From Delftia acidovorans (GTDB lineage Bacteria; Pseudomonadota; Gammaproteobacteria; Burkholderiales; Burkholderiaceae_C): a DNA stretch of 64,000 bases. The stretch's first letter is position 1. Every line of letters starts with the position of its first letter. The stretch spans positions 359,028 to 423,027 of the forward strand of contig JAITUC010000019.1 of the NCBI GenBank assembly GCA_031286585.1. The letters are read 5' to 3'. Shown here in pieces: positions 17,258 through 25,772 of the stretch. The translations under genes were made by a program, and so were the position numbers. The notes beneath the pieces were generated by a model. It saw only the letters and a list, made by a program, of their open reading frames with translations, was not told where the DNA came from and ran no database searches.

Positions 17258-18511
17258 TCATGACCGGGGCTGAAGCTTTTGCGCTGACCGCAACCGGTAC
17301 AGCCACGGCAGCCAGACAAAGGCGATGAGGACCAGCACAACGCCTGCCAGCGCCATGGGCAACACCATCGGCCAGGCACCGTGGCGCATCGTCGGATCGA
17401 CAAAGTGCGCCGCCAGCTGGCCGGCGCAGAAGGCCACGCACATGATCGCGAAGCCCGAACACGACACGGCCCGCCCGGCCAGCTGCGGCGGCAGGCCACC
17501 CACCGCGCCCGCCTGGCCGCAAGGCTGGTGCAGGCCATGGCCCAGCGCATACACCGCGTGCCCCAGCAGCAGTGGAAAGGGCGAGGCTGGCGCCAGCACG
17601 CAGCCGGTGATCTGAATGCACGGCCCCAGCAGACTGAGCGAAGCGCCCAGCTGCACCGTGCGCACCGGCCCGTGGCGCGACAGCAGGCGCCGGCACCATG
17701 TGATGCCCAGGATGTAGACCAGCGAGCCGCCCGCTGGAATCCAGCCGTAGAGCACGGGCGACAGGCCGAACAGGTCGACGTACACCATCGGCGACAGCAG
17801 CAAAAAGCAGAAGATGCCGCCGTAGGTGGCTGCGGCCAGTGCCGTCCAGGCGCAAAAGCCGGGGTCGGCGATCACCTGGCGCACACCGCCAGCGGATACG
17901 GATACGGGTACGGATGCGAGGACCGGGGCCGACTCCGCTGGCGCTTGCTGCGTCTCGCTGAAAGTGCGCCAGCACAGTGCCAGCAAAGCCAGCGAGTAGA
18001 CGCCCATCGCCACCAGCACCCAGCGCCAGCCGGTGGCCTGGACTCCCCATGCACCGGCAATCGGCGCCACCAGGGCCACCAGCCCAAGGCCCATCAGGCC
18101 GCGGGCCATGATGCGCGGCCCTTCATGGGCCGGATACAGGTCGCGCACCGCAGCCCGTGCGCACACCAGGATGGCCGCCATGGCCGCGCCCTGCACGGCG
18201 CGCCAGGCCACCAGTGCGTCCGCGCTGCCCGCCAGCGCACAGCCTGCCGCCGCTGCCGTGTAGCAGGCCAACCCCGTCAGCAGCACGGGCCGGCGCCCGA
18301 AACGGTCTGCCAGCGGCCCGCACACCAGCTGGGCGATACCGAAGGCCAGCATGAACACGGTCAGGCTGCTGCTGGCCGAGCCCAGGTCGCGCGCGATCTC
18401 GGGCAACGCCGGCAGATAGCCATCGGTGGCGACCGGCTGCGCGGCCAGCAGCAGCGGCAGCAACAGGAGGAAGGAAACGGAGCGGCGCGGGCCGGAATCG
18501 GCGAAGTTCAT
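17258..18511 (-). CDS. MFS transporter, Bcr/CflA-like drug efflux family
   Basis: A 417-residue, twelve-helix membrane protein. Helix I has QPVATDGYLPALPEIARDL, typical of Bcr/CflA transporters, and motif A reads GPLADRFGRRPVLL. The family exports drugs or metabolites with proton antiport. It lies last in the leftward series after aroQ (gap 84 bases), so it could be read from the quinate cluster, but nothing ties it to that pathway. Convergent with the GntR gene. Confidence 0.85.
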   Translation of the reverse strand: MNFADSGPRRSVSFLLLLPLLLAAQPVATDGYLPALPEIARDLGSASSSLTVFMLAFGIAQLVCGPLADRFGRRPVLLTGLACYTAAAAGCALAGSADALVAWRAVQGAAMAAILVCARAAVRDLYPAHEGPRIMARGLMGLGLVALVAPIAGAWGVQATGWRWVLVAMGVYSLALLALCWRTFSETQQAPAESAPVLASVPVSVSAGGVRQVIADPGFCAWTALAAATYGGIFCFLLLSPMVYVDLFGLSPVLYGWIPAGGSLVYILGITWCRRLLSRHGPVRTVQLGASLSLLGPCIQITGCVLAPASPFPLLLGHAVYALGHGLHQPCGQAGAVGGLPPQLAGRAVSCSGFAIMCVAFCAGQLAAHFVDPTMRHGAWPMVLPMALAGVVLVLIAFVWLPWLYRLRSAQKLQPRS

Positions 18512-18595
18512 CTCAATGAAGCCTGGTCACGGCATGCAGCGCGTCGAGCGAGGGAGTTCGAAGGACGATACATGGCCAGTTGCGCGCCATGCATC

Positions 18596-19033
18596 CTATG
18601 CGACGGCGGACAGCACGGCCCGCAGGCCCAGCAGATAGCTGCCCGCGCCGAAGCCGCAGATCTGGCCCCGGGCGATGTCGGCAAACACCGAGTGGTGGCG
18701 GAAGGGCTCGCGCGCATGGATGTTGCTCATGTGGATCTCCACCACGGGCACGGTGAGCATGGCCAGCGCGTCGCGGATGCCGTAGCTGTAGTGCGTCCAG
18801 GCGCCGGCGTTGATGAGCACGCCATCGACACCGTCCCTGAAGCCCTGGTGGATGCGATCGCACATGGCGCCTTCGCAATTGGTCTGGAAGCTGTCCACCT
18901 CGCAGGCCAGCCGGCTGCCCAGGCTGCGCAGCGAGGCGTCGATCTCGGCCAGCGTGACCGTGCCGTATTGGGCGGGGTCGCGCTGGCCGAACATGTTGTG
19001 GTTGATGCCGTGCAGCATCAGGATCTTTTTCAT
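18596..19033 (-). CDS. aroQ: Type II 3-dehydroquinate dehydratase
   Basis: A 145-residue type II dehydroquinase, converting 3-dehydroquinate to 3-dehydroshikimate. Visible active-site elements are HGINHNMFGQRDPAQYG (Asn11, catalytic Arg18 and Tyr23), NAGAWTHYSYGIRDAL, and EIHMSNIHAREPFRHHS with the catalytic His. The length is the family norm. Placement with an AroE-type dehydrogenase, a porin and an MHS-family transporter points to a catabolic role in quinate use rather than aromatic amino acid biosynthesis. The ATG at 19033 is chosen because MKKILMLHG matches the family start. Confidence 0.92.
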   Translation of the reverse strand: MKKILMLHGINHNMFGQRDPAQYGTVTLAEIDASLRSLGSRLACEVDSFQTNCEGAMCDRIHQGFRDGVDGVLINAGAWTHYSYGIRDALAMLTVPVVEIHMSNIHAREPFRHHSVFADIARGQICGFGAGSYLLGLRAVLSAVA

Positions 19034-19089
19034 GGTGGCTCCGTGGCTTGATGTCATGGATGGAGGATGGCGCGCCGGTGGTGCCCGGG

Positions 19090-19179
19090 TCACGCCGTGG
19101 TGTCGATGGCGGCGATATGGGCCTGGCCGATCGCGCCGGCGCCGGCCACGGCAATGCGAAGCGGGTACAGCTGTGCCAT
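19090..19179 (-). pseudogene. N-terminal remnant of a Gfo/Idh/MocA-type dehydrogenase
   Basis: A 29-codon frame, MAQLYPLRIAVAGAGAIGQAH then IAAIDTTA and a stop. This is the start of a Rossmann dehydrogenase (IAVAGAGAIGQAHIAAI) with nothing of the rest. It lies between the porin and aroQ genes, 11 bases after the porin stop. It looks like the stump left by a deletion. Position in the quinate cluster suggests the lost gene may have been a pathway dehydrogenase, but that is a guess. Confidence 0.6.
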
Positions 19180-19190
19180 GGCATGCCCCC

Positions 19191-20342
19191 TCAGAAGCGG
19201 TGCAGCACGCCCAGCTGCACGCCCTTGATGGTGCGGCCGTTGACGTCGTCGGCCGATGTGAAGTTGGGCTTCATGCCGCCCGAGGCCGCCAGCCGGAAGC
19301 CCGCGTTGCGGTCGTTCTTCAGCTGCTCGGCCACCGCGTAGAGCATGGTGCGCTTGGACAGGTCGTAGTAGGCCGCGACCGCGCCGCCCGATGCGCCGCG
19401 CCCGCTGTCCGAGCCATCCTGTATGCGGCCCCACAGTGCGCCCACGCGCAGTTGCGGCGTCACGCGGTAGTCGGCCGACAATTGCCAGACGCGGTAGAAG
19501 CGGCGCACATCGGCATTCGTGCCCGCCACCAGCCCGCCCACATTGCCCAGCACCGTGCCCGTGTTGTTGCCCGCCGAGCCTGCCGTGCTGTTGTTGGACC
19601 GCACGAAGGCCAGCTGGACCTTGCCCTTGCCGTAGTCGTAGTTGGCGTAGAGGTTGTCGTAGCGGACGGCATCGGTATAGGCCGCGCTCTGCGGCGCACG
19701 CGCATACAGGCCTGCATAGCCCACGCGGTAGGGGCCGTTCAGGTAGTCCAGGCCCAGCTGGTAGATGGCCTGGCGTGCTGGAGCACCGGTCTCGGCCATG
19801 GCGTAGTGGGCCTCGAACAGGAAGCCGGCCACGCGCGGCGAGGTGTAGGAGATGTCGTTGTCGAAGCGCGAGGGCACGCCGAAGTTGTTGACCATCGATC
19901 CCAGCGTGCGCGAGGTGAAGTCGATGTAGTCGCCGCGCCCGAAGATCACGGTGTTCTGCCGGCCCAGCCGCACCTCGCCCCAGCCGCCGCCCAGGCCTAC
20001 CCAGCTTTGGCGGTCGAAGCCGCGCGTGCTGTCGGCCTGCGTGCCGTTGTCGGCGTTGATGCCCATCTCCAGCTGGAACTTCGCGTACAGGCCACCACCC
20101 AGGTCTTCCTGCCCGCGAAAGCCCAGGCGGCTGCGCAGCAGGGCGCCGTCCTCCAGCGTGGTCATGGATGCGCCCGAGCTGCTGCGCATGTGGTTGATGT
20201 ACTGGTCCACGCTGCCGTAGATGGTGACCGAGGACTGGGCGTGGGCGCCCGCGCCCCAGGCGCCCAGCACGGCGGCCAGGGCCAGGATGCGAAGGGCCCC
20301 GCGCTGCGGCACTCGCGGTGTCTGGTGCATTTGCTGTTGCAT
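19191..20342 (-). CDS. Omp32-type general porin
   Basis: A 383-residue outer-membrane porin: signal peptide (to AHAQ), start SSVTIYGSVDQYINH, many alternating beta strands, LGFRGQEDLGGGLYAKFQLE-type landmark, QSWVGLGGGWGEVRLGRQ, and a C-terminal phenylalanine (GVLHRF) for BAM recognition. This is the anion-selective trimeric porin family of Comamonas/Delftia/Neisseria. It sits inside the quinate/shikimate cluster between the dehydrogenase and aroQ, which suggests a channel expressed together with the pathway to admit the carboxylate. Confidence 0.92.
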   Translation of the reverse strand: MQQQMHQTPRVPQRGALRILALAAVLGAWGAGAHAQSSVTIYGSVDQYINHMRSSSGASMTTLEDGALLRSRLGFRGQEDLGGGLYAKFQLEMGINADNGTQADSTRGFDRQSWVGLGGGWGEVRLGRQNTVIFGRGDYIDFTSRTLGSMVNNFGVPSRFDNDISYTSPRVAGFLFEAHYAMAETGAPARQAIYQLGLDYLNGPYRVGYAGLYARAPQSAAYTDAVRYDNLYANYDYGKGKVQLAFVRSNNSTAGSAGNNTGTVLGNVGGLVAGTNADVRRFYRVWQLSADYRVTPQLRVGALWGRIQDGSDSGRGASGGAVAAYYDLSKRTMLYAVAEQLKNDRNAGFRLAASGGMKPNFTSADDVNGRTIKGVQLGVLHRF

Positions 20343-20433
20343 GGTCTTGTCTCCTTCTCTATGAAAAATGCTTTTCTGGGCGTGGCTGCGCCCTGCCCTG
20401 GACGCATCCGGGGCCGCTCGTCTGGCGGCTGGA

Positions 20434-21267
20434 TCAGTAGGAAATGCGGGCGGTGGCGCGCAGCTCGTCGGGCGTGGCGCTGCCGAAGCCGAAGAACTCG
20501 AGGTAGGCGGGAATCATCTCGAACAGCATGTCCGTGCCCACCTGGAAGTCGCAGCCCTTGTCGCGCACGGCGCGCAGCAGGGGCGTGAACTCGGACTTCA
20601 TCACCACCTCGCCCACAAAGGTGGTGGGCGCGATGCGCTGCACATCGAACGGCAGCGGGTCATCGGCCTTCATGCCCAGCGGCGTGGCGTTGACGACCAC
20701 GTCGAAGCCCTGCGGGTCCCTGGAGCCCGTGCCCACCTTCATCCTCGGGTAGTGGGCAGCGAGCCGCCCGGCCAGGGCCTGCGCGCTCTCAGCCCGCGTG
20801 TCGAACAGCATCAGCTCGCCCACGCCGGCCGCCGCCAGCGAGGCGGCGATCGCCGACCCCACGCCGCCCGCCCCGGAAATCAGCACCCGCGCGCCTTGCA
20901 GCTGCCGTCCCTTGCGCAGCATGCCGCGCACAAAGCCCGCGCCGTCGAACTGGTCGCCCAGCAGCGTGCCATCCTCGCGCCGCAGCACGGCATTGCAGGC
21001 GCCTGCAATGTGCACGGCGGGCGTGACCTCGTGCACCAGGTCCACCACGGACACCTTGTGCGGCATGGTGATCAGCGCGCCCCGCAGGTTGGTGAAACGC
21101 ATGATGGCCGCGAAGTCCGGCGCGAAGTGCGCCGCCTTCACGCCCATGGGCACGACGCAGGCGTCTATGCCCCGGCCGTCGAACCATGGGTTGTAGATCA
21201 TGGGCGACTTGAAGGTCTCGGTGGGATCGCCGATGTGCGCGATGAGGGTGGTTTTTCCGGAAATCAT
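20434..21267 (-). CDS. Shikimate/quinate dehydrogenase (AroE-type, probably catabolic)
   Basis: A 277-residue AroE-family NAD(P) dehydrogenase. The substrate domain has TFKSPMIYNPWF, MPHKVSVVDLV (catalytic Lys) and GDQFDGAGFV (catalytic Asp); the nucleotide domain has SGAGGVGSAIAASLAAAG. The serine-rich S-x-S substrate motif of biosynthetic AroE is replaced here by FKSP, which fits the catabolic quinate/shikimate branch. It would oxidise quinate to 3-dehydroquinate or shikimate to 3-dehydroshikimate. It follows the transporter gene by 47 bases and precedes the porin, in one leftward operon. Cofactor and substrate preference need assay. Confidence 0.85.
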   Translation of the reverse strand: MISGKTTLIAHIGDPTETFKSPMIYNPWFDGRGIDACVVPMGVKAAHFAPDFAAIMRFTNLRGALITMPHKVSVVDLVHEVTPAVHIAGACNAVLRREDGTLLGDQFDGAGFVRGMLRKGRQLQGARVLISGAGGVGSAIAASLAAAGVGELMLFDTRAESAQALAGRLAAHYPRMKVGTGSRDPQGFDVVVNATPLGMKADDPLPFDVQRIAPTTFVGEVVMKSEFTPLLRAVRDKGCDFQVGTDMLFEMIPAYLEFFGFGSATPDELRATARISY

Positions 21268-21314
21268 TCCCTGGGCTTTCGAATGCTTGGGTTGCGGTAT
21301 GTGGCGTGTGAAAT

Positions 21315-22709
21315 TCAGCGGCCGGACCGGGCCAGCGCCTGGGTGCGCAGGCGCTCGTACTCGGCGGGGTCCACAGGCTGCGCACCGGCTTCGCCCAGGT
21401 CTTCCATGCGCACGCGGTAGGTCTCGCGGGCGCTCCAGGCAGCCAGCGCCGCGACCACGGTGATGCCGAAGGCGATCAGCCCCACGGTCAGCCAGATGTT
21501 GTGGGACCCCGGAGGCGCCACGGCCGTGAACAGCGCAGGCAGCATGGCGGTGATGGCCGTGCCCACGTTCTGCGAGATGGCCATGGCCGAGACGCGCGTG
21601 CGGGTCGGGAACAGCTCGGGGTAGAAGCTGGGGAACACCGCGTTGTAGCCCTGGTAGACCACGCCCCACATCAGGATGGACATGGCGAAGGCCAGCGGCA
21701 TGTTGCGTTCGCTGATGGCGTAGAGGTAGCCGATGGCCAGCAGCCCGGACAGCAGCGCGCCGAAGATGATGGGCGGGCGCCGGCCGATGCGGTCGGACAG
21801 GTTGCCCACCATGGGGATCACCAGCACCGCGACGATGTTGCCCACCACGGGAATCCACAGGTACATGTCCTTGGCGAAGCCGATGCCGTAGGCGGGCTGC
21901 ACCGCATAGGCGGCACCGAAGATGGTGGCCACCACGGGGATCACGTTCATCAGCGCCATGCAGACCACGCGCAGCATGTCGGGCGAATGGTGGCGGAAGG
22001 CCTCGACCACGGGCGAGCGCGGGCGCGCCTCGCTGCGGCCTGCGGCGGTGAAGGCCGGGGTCTCGTTGACCTCGCGGCGGATGATCCAGCCCGCGATGAT
22101 GACGACGAAGCTCAGGATGAAGGGAATGCGCCAGCCCCAGCTGTTGAACTGCTCGGTGGGCATGTAGTGCGCCAGCGGCAGGAACACGGCGGCCGCCAGG
22201 ATCTGGCCGGCCTGCACGCCCTGCAGCGTGAAGCTGGCGAAGAAGCCGCGCCGCCCGAACGGGGCATGCTCCAGGATCATGGAGCTGGCGCCCGAGATCT
22301 CTCCGGCCACGGCAAACCCTTGGATCAGCCGCATCAGCACCAGCAGCGCGGGCGCCCACAGGCCGACCTGGTCATAGGTGGGCAGCAGCCCCACGGCGAT
22401 GGTGGAAAAGCCCATCAGGAACATGCACCACACCAGCACCTGCTTGCGCCCGTGCGTATCGCCCAGATGGCCCAGCACGAAGGCGCCGATGGGCCGCGCC
22501 ACATAGCCCACGCCATAGGTGGCCAGCGAGGCGATGATGGCAATCGCCGGATCACCCTGCGGAAAGAAGATCTGCGGAAAGATCAGCGCCGCAGCCGTGG
22601 CGTAGATGAAGAAATCGTAGTACTCCAGGGCCGAGCCGATCCAGCCGCTGGTGGCGGCCTTCCTGGGTTGGTGCTGTGTTGGCTGCGTGTGTATCGGTGT
22701 TGCACTCAT
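21315..22709 (-). CDS. MHS-family MFS transporter, shikimate/quinate-type proton symporter
   Basis: A 464-residue twelve-helix symporter of the metabolite:H+ symport group (ShiA, KgtP, PcaT-like). Typical features are SALEYYDFFIYATAAALIFP in helix I, LGDTHGRKQVLV as motif A, the GEISGASSMILEHAP stretch and DRIGRRPPII. A strong ribosome binding site (GGAGGAG) lies 8 bases before the ATG at 22709. First gene of the leftward quinate cluster, directly behind the PcaR-like boxes, so it is the best candidate for the quinate/shikimate importer. Confidence 0.87.
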   Translation of the reverse strand: MSATPIHTQPTQHQPRKAATSGWIGSALEYYDFFIYATAAALIFPQIFFPQGDPAIAIIASLATYGVGYVARPIGAFVLGHLGDTHGRKQVLVWCMFLMGFSTIAVGLLPTYDQVGLWAPALLVLMRLIQGFAVAGEISGASSMILEHAPFGRRGFFASFTLQGVQAGQILAAAVFLPLAHYMPTEQFNSWGWRIPFILSFVVIIAGWIIRREVNETPAFTAAGRSEARPRSPVVEAFRHHSPDMLRVVCMALMNVIPVVATIFGAAYAVQPAYGIGFAKDMYLWIPVVGNIVAVLVIPMVGNLSDRIGRRPPIIFGALLSGLLAIGYLYAISERNMPLAFAMSILMWGVVYQGYNAVFPSFYPELFPTRTRVSAMAISQNVGTAITAMLPALFTAVAPPGSHNIWLTVGLIAFGITVVAALAAWSARETYRVRMEDLGEAGAQPVDPAEYERLRTQALARSGR

Positions 22710-22834
22710 GTGTTGTCTCCTCCAGGCAAAAGAGCCCCGCTGCGGCAAGTCATGGATGCTTGCGGCCAGGCCAGCGGGATGTAAAAAATGTAGTTCCCGC
22801 CTATGAATGCACCCAAGCCAATTTCCAATGGCAT

Positions 22835-22870
22835 GTGCGCTGATCGCACCGTACGGTTCGATAATCGCAC
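22835..22870. promoter_or_regulatory. Two PcaR-like operator boxes
   Basis: The 15-mer GTTCGATAATCGCAC (22856-22870) is, from memory, identical to the binding site reported for the IclR-family regulator PcaR of Pseudomonas putida. A second copy, GTGCGCTGATCGCAC (22835-22849), matches 12 of 15 positions and starts exactly 21 bases earlier, so both lie on the same DNA face. They sit between the transporter gene and the divergent IclR gene, 36 bases before the latter. Confidence 0.75.
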
Positions 22871-22905
22871 GCACCCAGGGTTAACACGGAAAACTCAAGC
22901 TCGCC

Positions 22906-23676
22906 ATGACAACACCTTCCACCCTCGCCCAGCGCGACTGGATTGCCGGACTGGAACGCGGCGTATCGATCATCGAAGCCTTTGACGACGCCCACCCGCG
23001 CATGACGGCCGCCGAGGCCGGCCAGCGCACGGGCATGACGCGCACCGCCGCGCGGCGCTACCTGCTGACGCTGCAGCACATGGGCTATGTGGCGGGGGAC
23101 GGCAAGCTGTTCTGGCTCACGCCGCGCGTACTGCGGCTGGGGCAGTCGTACCTGGAGTCGGCGCGGCTGCCGCGCATCGTCCAGCCGTTCCTGCAGCGCG
23201 TGGCGGCCGGCACCCATGAAACCGCCTACCTGGCGGTGCTGGACGACGACGAGGTGGTCTACATCGCGCGCAACGGCCCCAACCGCAACATGAACACCGG
23301 CTACGTACTGGGCGCACGCGTGCCGGCCCAGGTCACGGCGGCCGGCATGCTGATGCTGTCCATGCGCAGCGACGCCGAGCTGGAGCACTGGCTGGACAAC
23401 CGCGCGCTGACGGTCTTCACCTCGCACACCATCACCTGCCCCGCCGAAATGCGCCGCGAGCTGGCCCTGATCCGCAGCCAGGACTGGGCGCTGTGCGAGC
23501 AGCAGCTCAACCTGGACTCGCGCGGCATTGCCGTGCCGCTGCGCGACCGCCACGGCGCGCTGGCCGGCGCCCTCAACATCACCATGCCCATGGGCCGCGA
23601 GACCGGCAAGGACGCCGTGGCGCGCGTGCTGCCCATGCTGCGCGAGACGGCGCAGGCGATGCGGGACCTGATTTGA
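22906..23676 (+). CDS. IclR-family regulator, PcaR/PcaU/PobR subgroup
   Basis: A 256-residue regulator with an N-terminal winged helix (GLERGVSIIEAFDDAHPRMTA, then RTAARRYLLTLQHMGYV) and a C-terminal effector domain ending in the family landmark LNLDSRGIAVPLRDRHGALAGALN. The subgroup responds to aromatic acids such as protocatechuate, beta-ketoadipate or 4-hydroxybenzoate. The divergent transporter gene and the two PcaR-like boxes between them make it the likely regulator of the quinate/shikimate cluster, possibly also of the dehydratase genes to its right. Convergent with the aldo-keto reductase gene. Confidence 0.88.
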   Translation: MTTPSTLAQRDWIAGLERGVSIIEAFDDAHPRMTAAEAGQRTGMTRTAARRYLLTLQHMGYVAGDGKLFWLTPRVLRLGQSYLESARLPRIVQPFLQRVAAGTHETAYLAVLDDDEVVYIARNGPNRNMNTGYVLGARVPAQVTAAGMLMLSMRSDAELEHWLDNRALTVFTSHTITCPAEMRRELALIRSQDWALCEQQLNLDSRGIAVPLRDRHGALAGALNITMPMGRETGKDAVARVLPMLRETAQAMRDLI

Positions 23677-23712
23677 AGGCGGGCCGGCAGGCATGCGCGG
23701 CGCGGCGCGGAC

Positions 23713-24738
23713 TCAGACGGTCTCGAACGCGTACTTTTCCGTATCCACCTCGCGCTGCGAAGCCACGGCATAGCGGTCGCCGTGGATGCGCTCGGGCTTG
23801 AAGAGGTCATCCAGTTCGGCCAGCAGGGCCGCGTCCAGGCGCACGGCACCGCCGCGCAGGTCTTCGTGCAGATGGTCCACGCTGGTGGTGCCCGGCAGGG
23901 CAATCACATGCTCGCCCTGGTGCAGCACCCAGGCGATGGCCAGCTCGGCCAGCGTGCAGTCGGCACGCTCGGCAATCGACTGCATGGGCGCGAGCAGCTG
24001 CAGGTTCTTCGCATAGACCTCGGGCGCGAAGCGCGGCATGGCGGCGCGGATATCGCCCTTGACCAGACCCTCGACCTCCTGGAGCTTGCCGGTGAGGAAG
24101 GCGCGGCCCAGCGGGCTGAAGGCCACGTAGGCGATGCCCAGTTCCTTGCAGGCCTGCAGCGTGCCCAGCTCGGCATTGCGCGACCACAGCGAATACTCGC
24201 TTTGCAGCGCGGCGATGGGGAAGGTGGCATGGGCGCGGCGCAGCGCATCGGCGCCGATCTCGGACAGGCCCAGGGCGCGCACCTTGCCCTCTTCCACCAG
24301 GCGCGACATCTCGCCCACCGATTCCTCAATGGGCACACGGCGGTCCCAGCGGTGCAGGTAGTAGAGGTCGATCACATCGGTGCCCAGGCGCTGCAGGCTG
24401 TCTTCGCAATTGCGGCGCAGGGTCCTGGGGTGGCCATCGATCACGCGGCGCACCACGCCGTCGTCGCCGCGCACGCCGGCCATGCCGCATTTGCTGGCCA
24501 GGGTGATGTGGTTGCGGTGGGACTTGAGCACGGGGCCGACCAGGGATTCGTTGGCGCCGAAGCCATACAGGGCCGCCGTGTCGAACAGGGTGACACCGGC
24601 GTCCAGCGCCGCATGCAGCACGGCCCTGCCCTGCTCGGGCGACGGCGGATGGCCATAGGCGTGGCTGAGGTTCATGCAGCCCAGGCCGACGGCGCTGACG
24701 GAGAAGGGACCCAGATGGCGTGTGGACAGGTTGGTCAT
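23713..24738 (-). CDS. Aldo/keto reductase
   Basis: A 341-residue NADP-dependent reductase of the AKR superfamily. The catalytic tetrad is visible as Asp and Tyr in TLFDTAALYGFGANE, Lys in LASKCGM and His in YYLHRWDRR. The C-terminal cofactor region has IALPGTTSVDHLHED. It is the last gene of the leftward series that contains the 3-dehydroshikimate dehydratase pair and the pmd operon, 72 bases after the dehydratase gene. Its substrate is unknown; a role in reducing an aromatic aldehyde or a side product would be compatible with the context. Confidence 0.88.
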   Translation of the reverse strand: MTNLSTRHLGPFSVSAVGLGCMNLSHAYGHPPSPEQGRAVLHAALDAGVTLFDTAALYGFGANESLVGPVLKSHRNHITLASKCGMAGVRGDDGVVRRVIDGHPRTLRRNCEDSLQRLGTDVIDLYYLHRWDRRVPIEESVGEMSRLVEEGKVRALGLSEIGADALRRAHATFPIAALQSEYSLWSRNAELGTLQACKELGIAYVAFSPLGRAFLTGKLQEVEGLVKGDIRAAMPRFAPEVYAKNLQLLAPMQSIAERADCTLAELAIAWVLHQGEHVIALPGTTSVDHLHEDLRGGAVRLDAALLAELDDLFKPERIHGDRYAVASQREVDTEKYAFETV

Positions 24739-24810
24739 GGTTTTCTCACAGGGAAAAGAAGCAAGGGAGCGGCCAGCGCTCCCTTGCAATGTCGAAGGTT
24801 CATTTTGCCG

Positions 24811-25707
24811 TCAAACCGACGCTGCCCGCACGCCCGTGCGCGCCCAGGCCGGCAGCGGCACGGGCCGGTGCAGCACGTCGTCGTTGAGCCACATGGCACT
24901 GCGGCGCGCACGCTCGGCCACGGTATCCAGCGGCAGTTGCTGGTAGTCGTCGTTGAAGACCTCGAAGCTGTAGTCGCCCCGGTAGCCCAGGCGGTCCAGG
25001 CGCAGCACCAGGTCGGCCAGGCGCTCGCTGTGCACGCCCTCGCCCGGGAACACGCGGAAGGTGCGCGCCGTGGCCATGCGTTCCTCGAAGGTGGGGGCGT
25101 CGTGCCACATGAAGTCGGACAGCTGCACGAGGAAGATCTTGTCGCGGTCGATCAGCTCCAGCGCGTCCAGCGGCGTCTTGGCGGCCAGGATGTGGAAGGA
25201 GTCCAGCCCGATGCCCAGGTTGGACGTGTCGGCACGGCAGACCACGTCCCAGCTGGTGGTGAACTCATTGACGGAACGGCCCCAGGACAGGCCCTCGTAG
25301 GCGATCTTCACGCCCAGCGGAATGCCGAGCATGGCCAGCTTGCGCAGGTCGCGCGCAATCACGTCGAGATCGCCCGTGGCATGGCGCGAGGTGGACGAGC
25401 AGGCCAGCAGCACGGGGCTGCCGATCTCGGCGCACATCTCCAGCATGGACTTGGCGATGTCCACCTTGTAGTGGTGCAGGTGGTCGGACAGGCCCTCGAA
25501 GTCGCGCAGCACCTGAAAGCCCGTGGGCCGCAGGCCGCTGGCGCGCACGGCCGCCGCCGCCGCCTTGACGCCGCCGGGGTGGCCGGCCAGGTCGCGCGCA
25601 CTGAGCATGACCTGGGTGAAGCCGGCGCGCCGTATGGCGTCGAGCTTGGCCTCCAGCGAGCCATTCAGAGTGATGGTGTCCATGCCATAGCTGTCCAGCA
25701 AGCCCAT
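24811..25707 (-). CDS. quiC: 3-Dehydroshikimate dehydratase, TIM-barrel subunit/domain
   Basis: A 298-residue TIM barrel of the xylose-isomerase-like/AP endonuclease 2 group, resembling AsbF and the N-terminal half of QuiC/QsuB dehydratases that turn 3-dehydroshikimate into protocatechuate. Putative metal ligands are the Glu in KIAYEGLSWG, Asp and His in GLDSFHILA, Asp in VQLSDF and Glu in YSFEVFNDD. In many bacteria this domain is fused to a C-terminal HPPD-like VOC domain; here that domain is a separate gene immediately upstream (25773-26657). Downstream of the pmd operon, it would supply its substrate. Alternative: a sugar-phosphate isomerase/epimerase relative. Confidence 0.75.
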   Translation of the reverse strand: MGLLDSYGMDTITLNGSLEAKLDAIRRAGFTQVMLSARDLAGHPGGVKAAAAAVRASGLRPTGFQVLRDFEGLSDHLHHYKVDIAKSMLEMCAEIGSPVLLACSSTSRHATGDLDVIARDLRKLAMLGIPLGVKIAYEGLSWGRSVNEFTTSWDVVCRADTSNLGIGLDSFHILAAKTPLDALELIDRDKIFLVQLSDFMWHDAPTFEERMATARTFRVFPGEGVHSERLADLVLRLDRLGYRGDYSFEVFNDDYQQLPLDTVAERARRSAMWLNDDVLHRPVPLPAWARTGVRAASV

Positions 25708-25772
25708 GCTGCCCTCCAGGATCGTTGTGTGTATCGGCGGTTGAATCGGACGGCGGCGCGCCAGGCTTTGCG

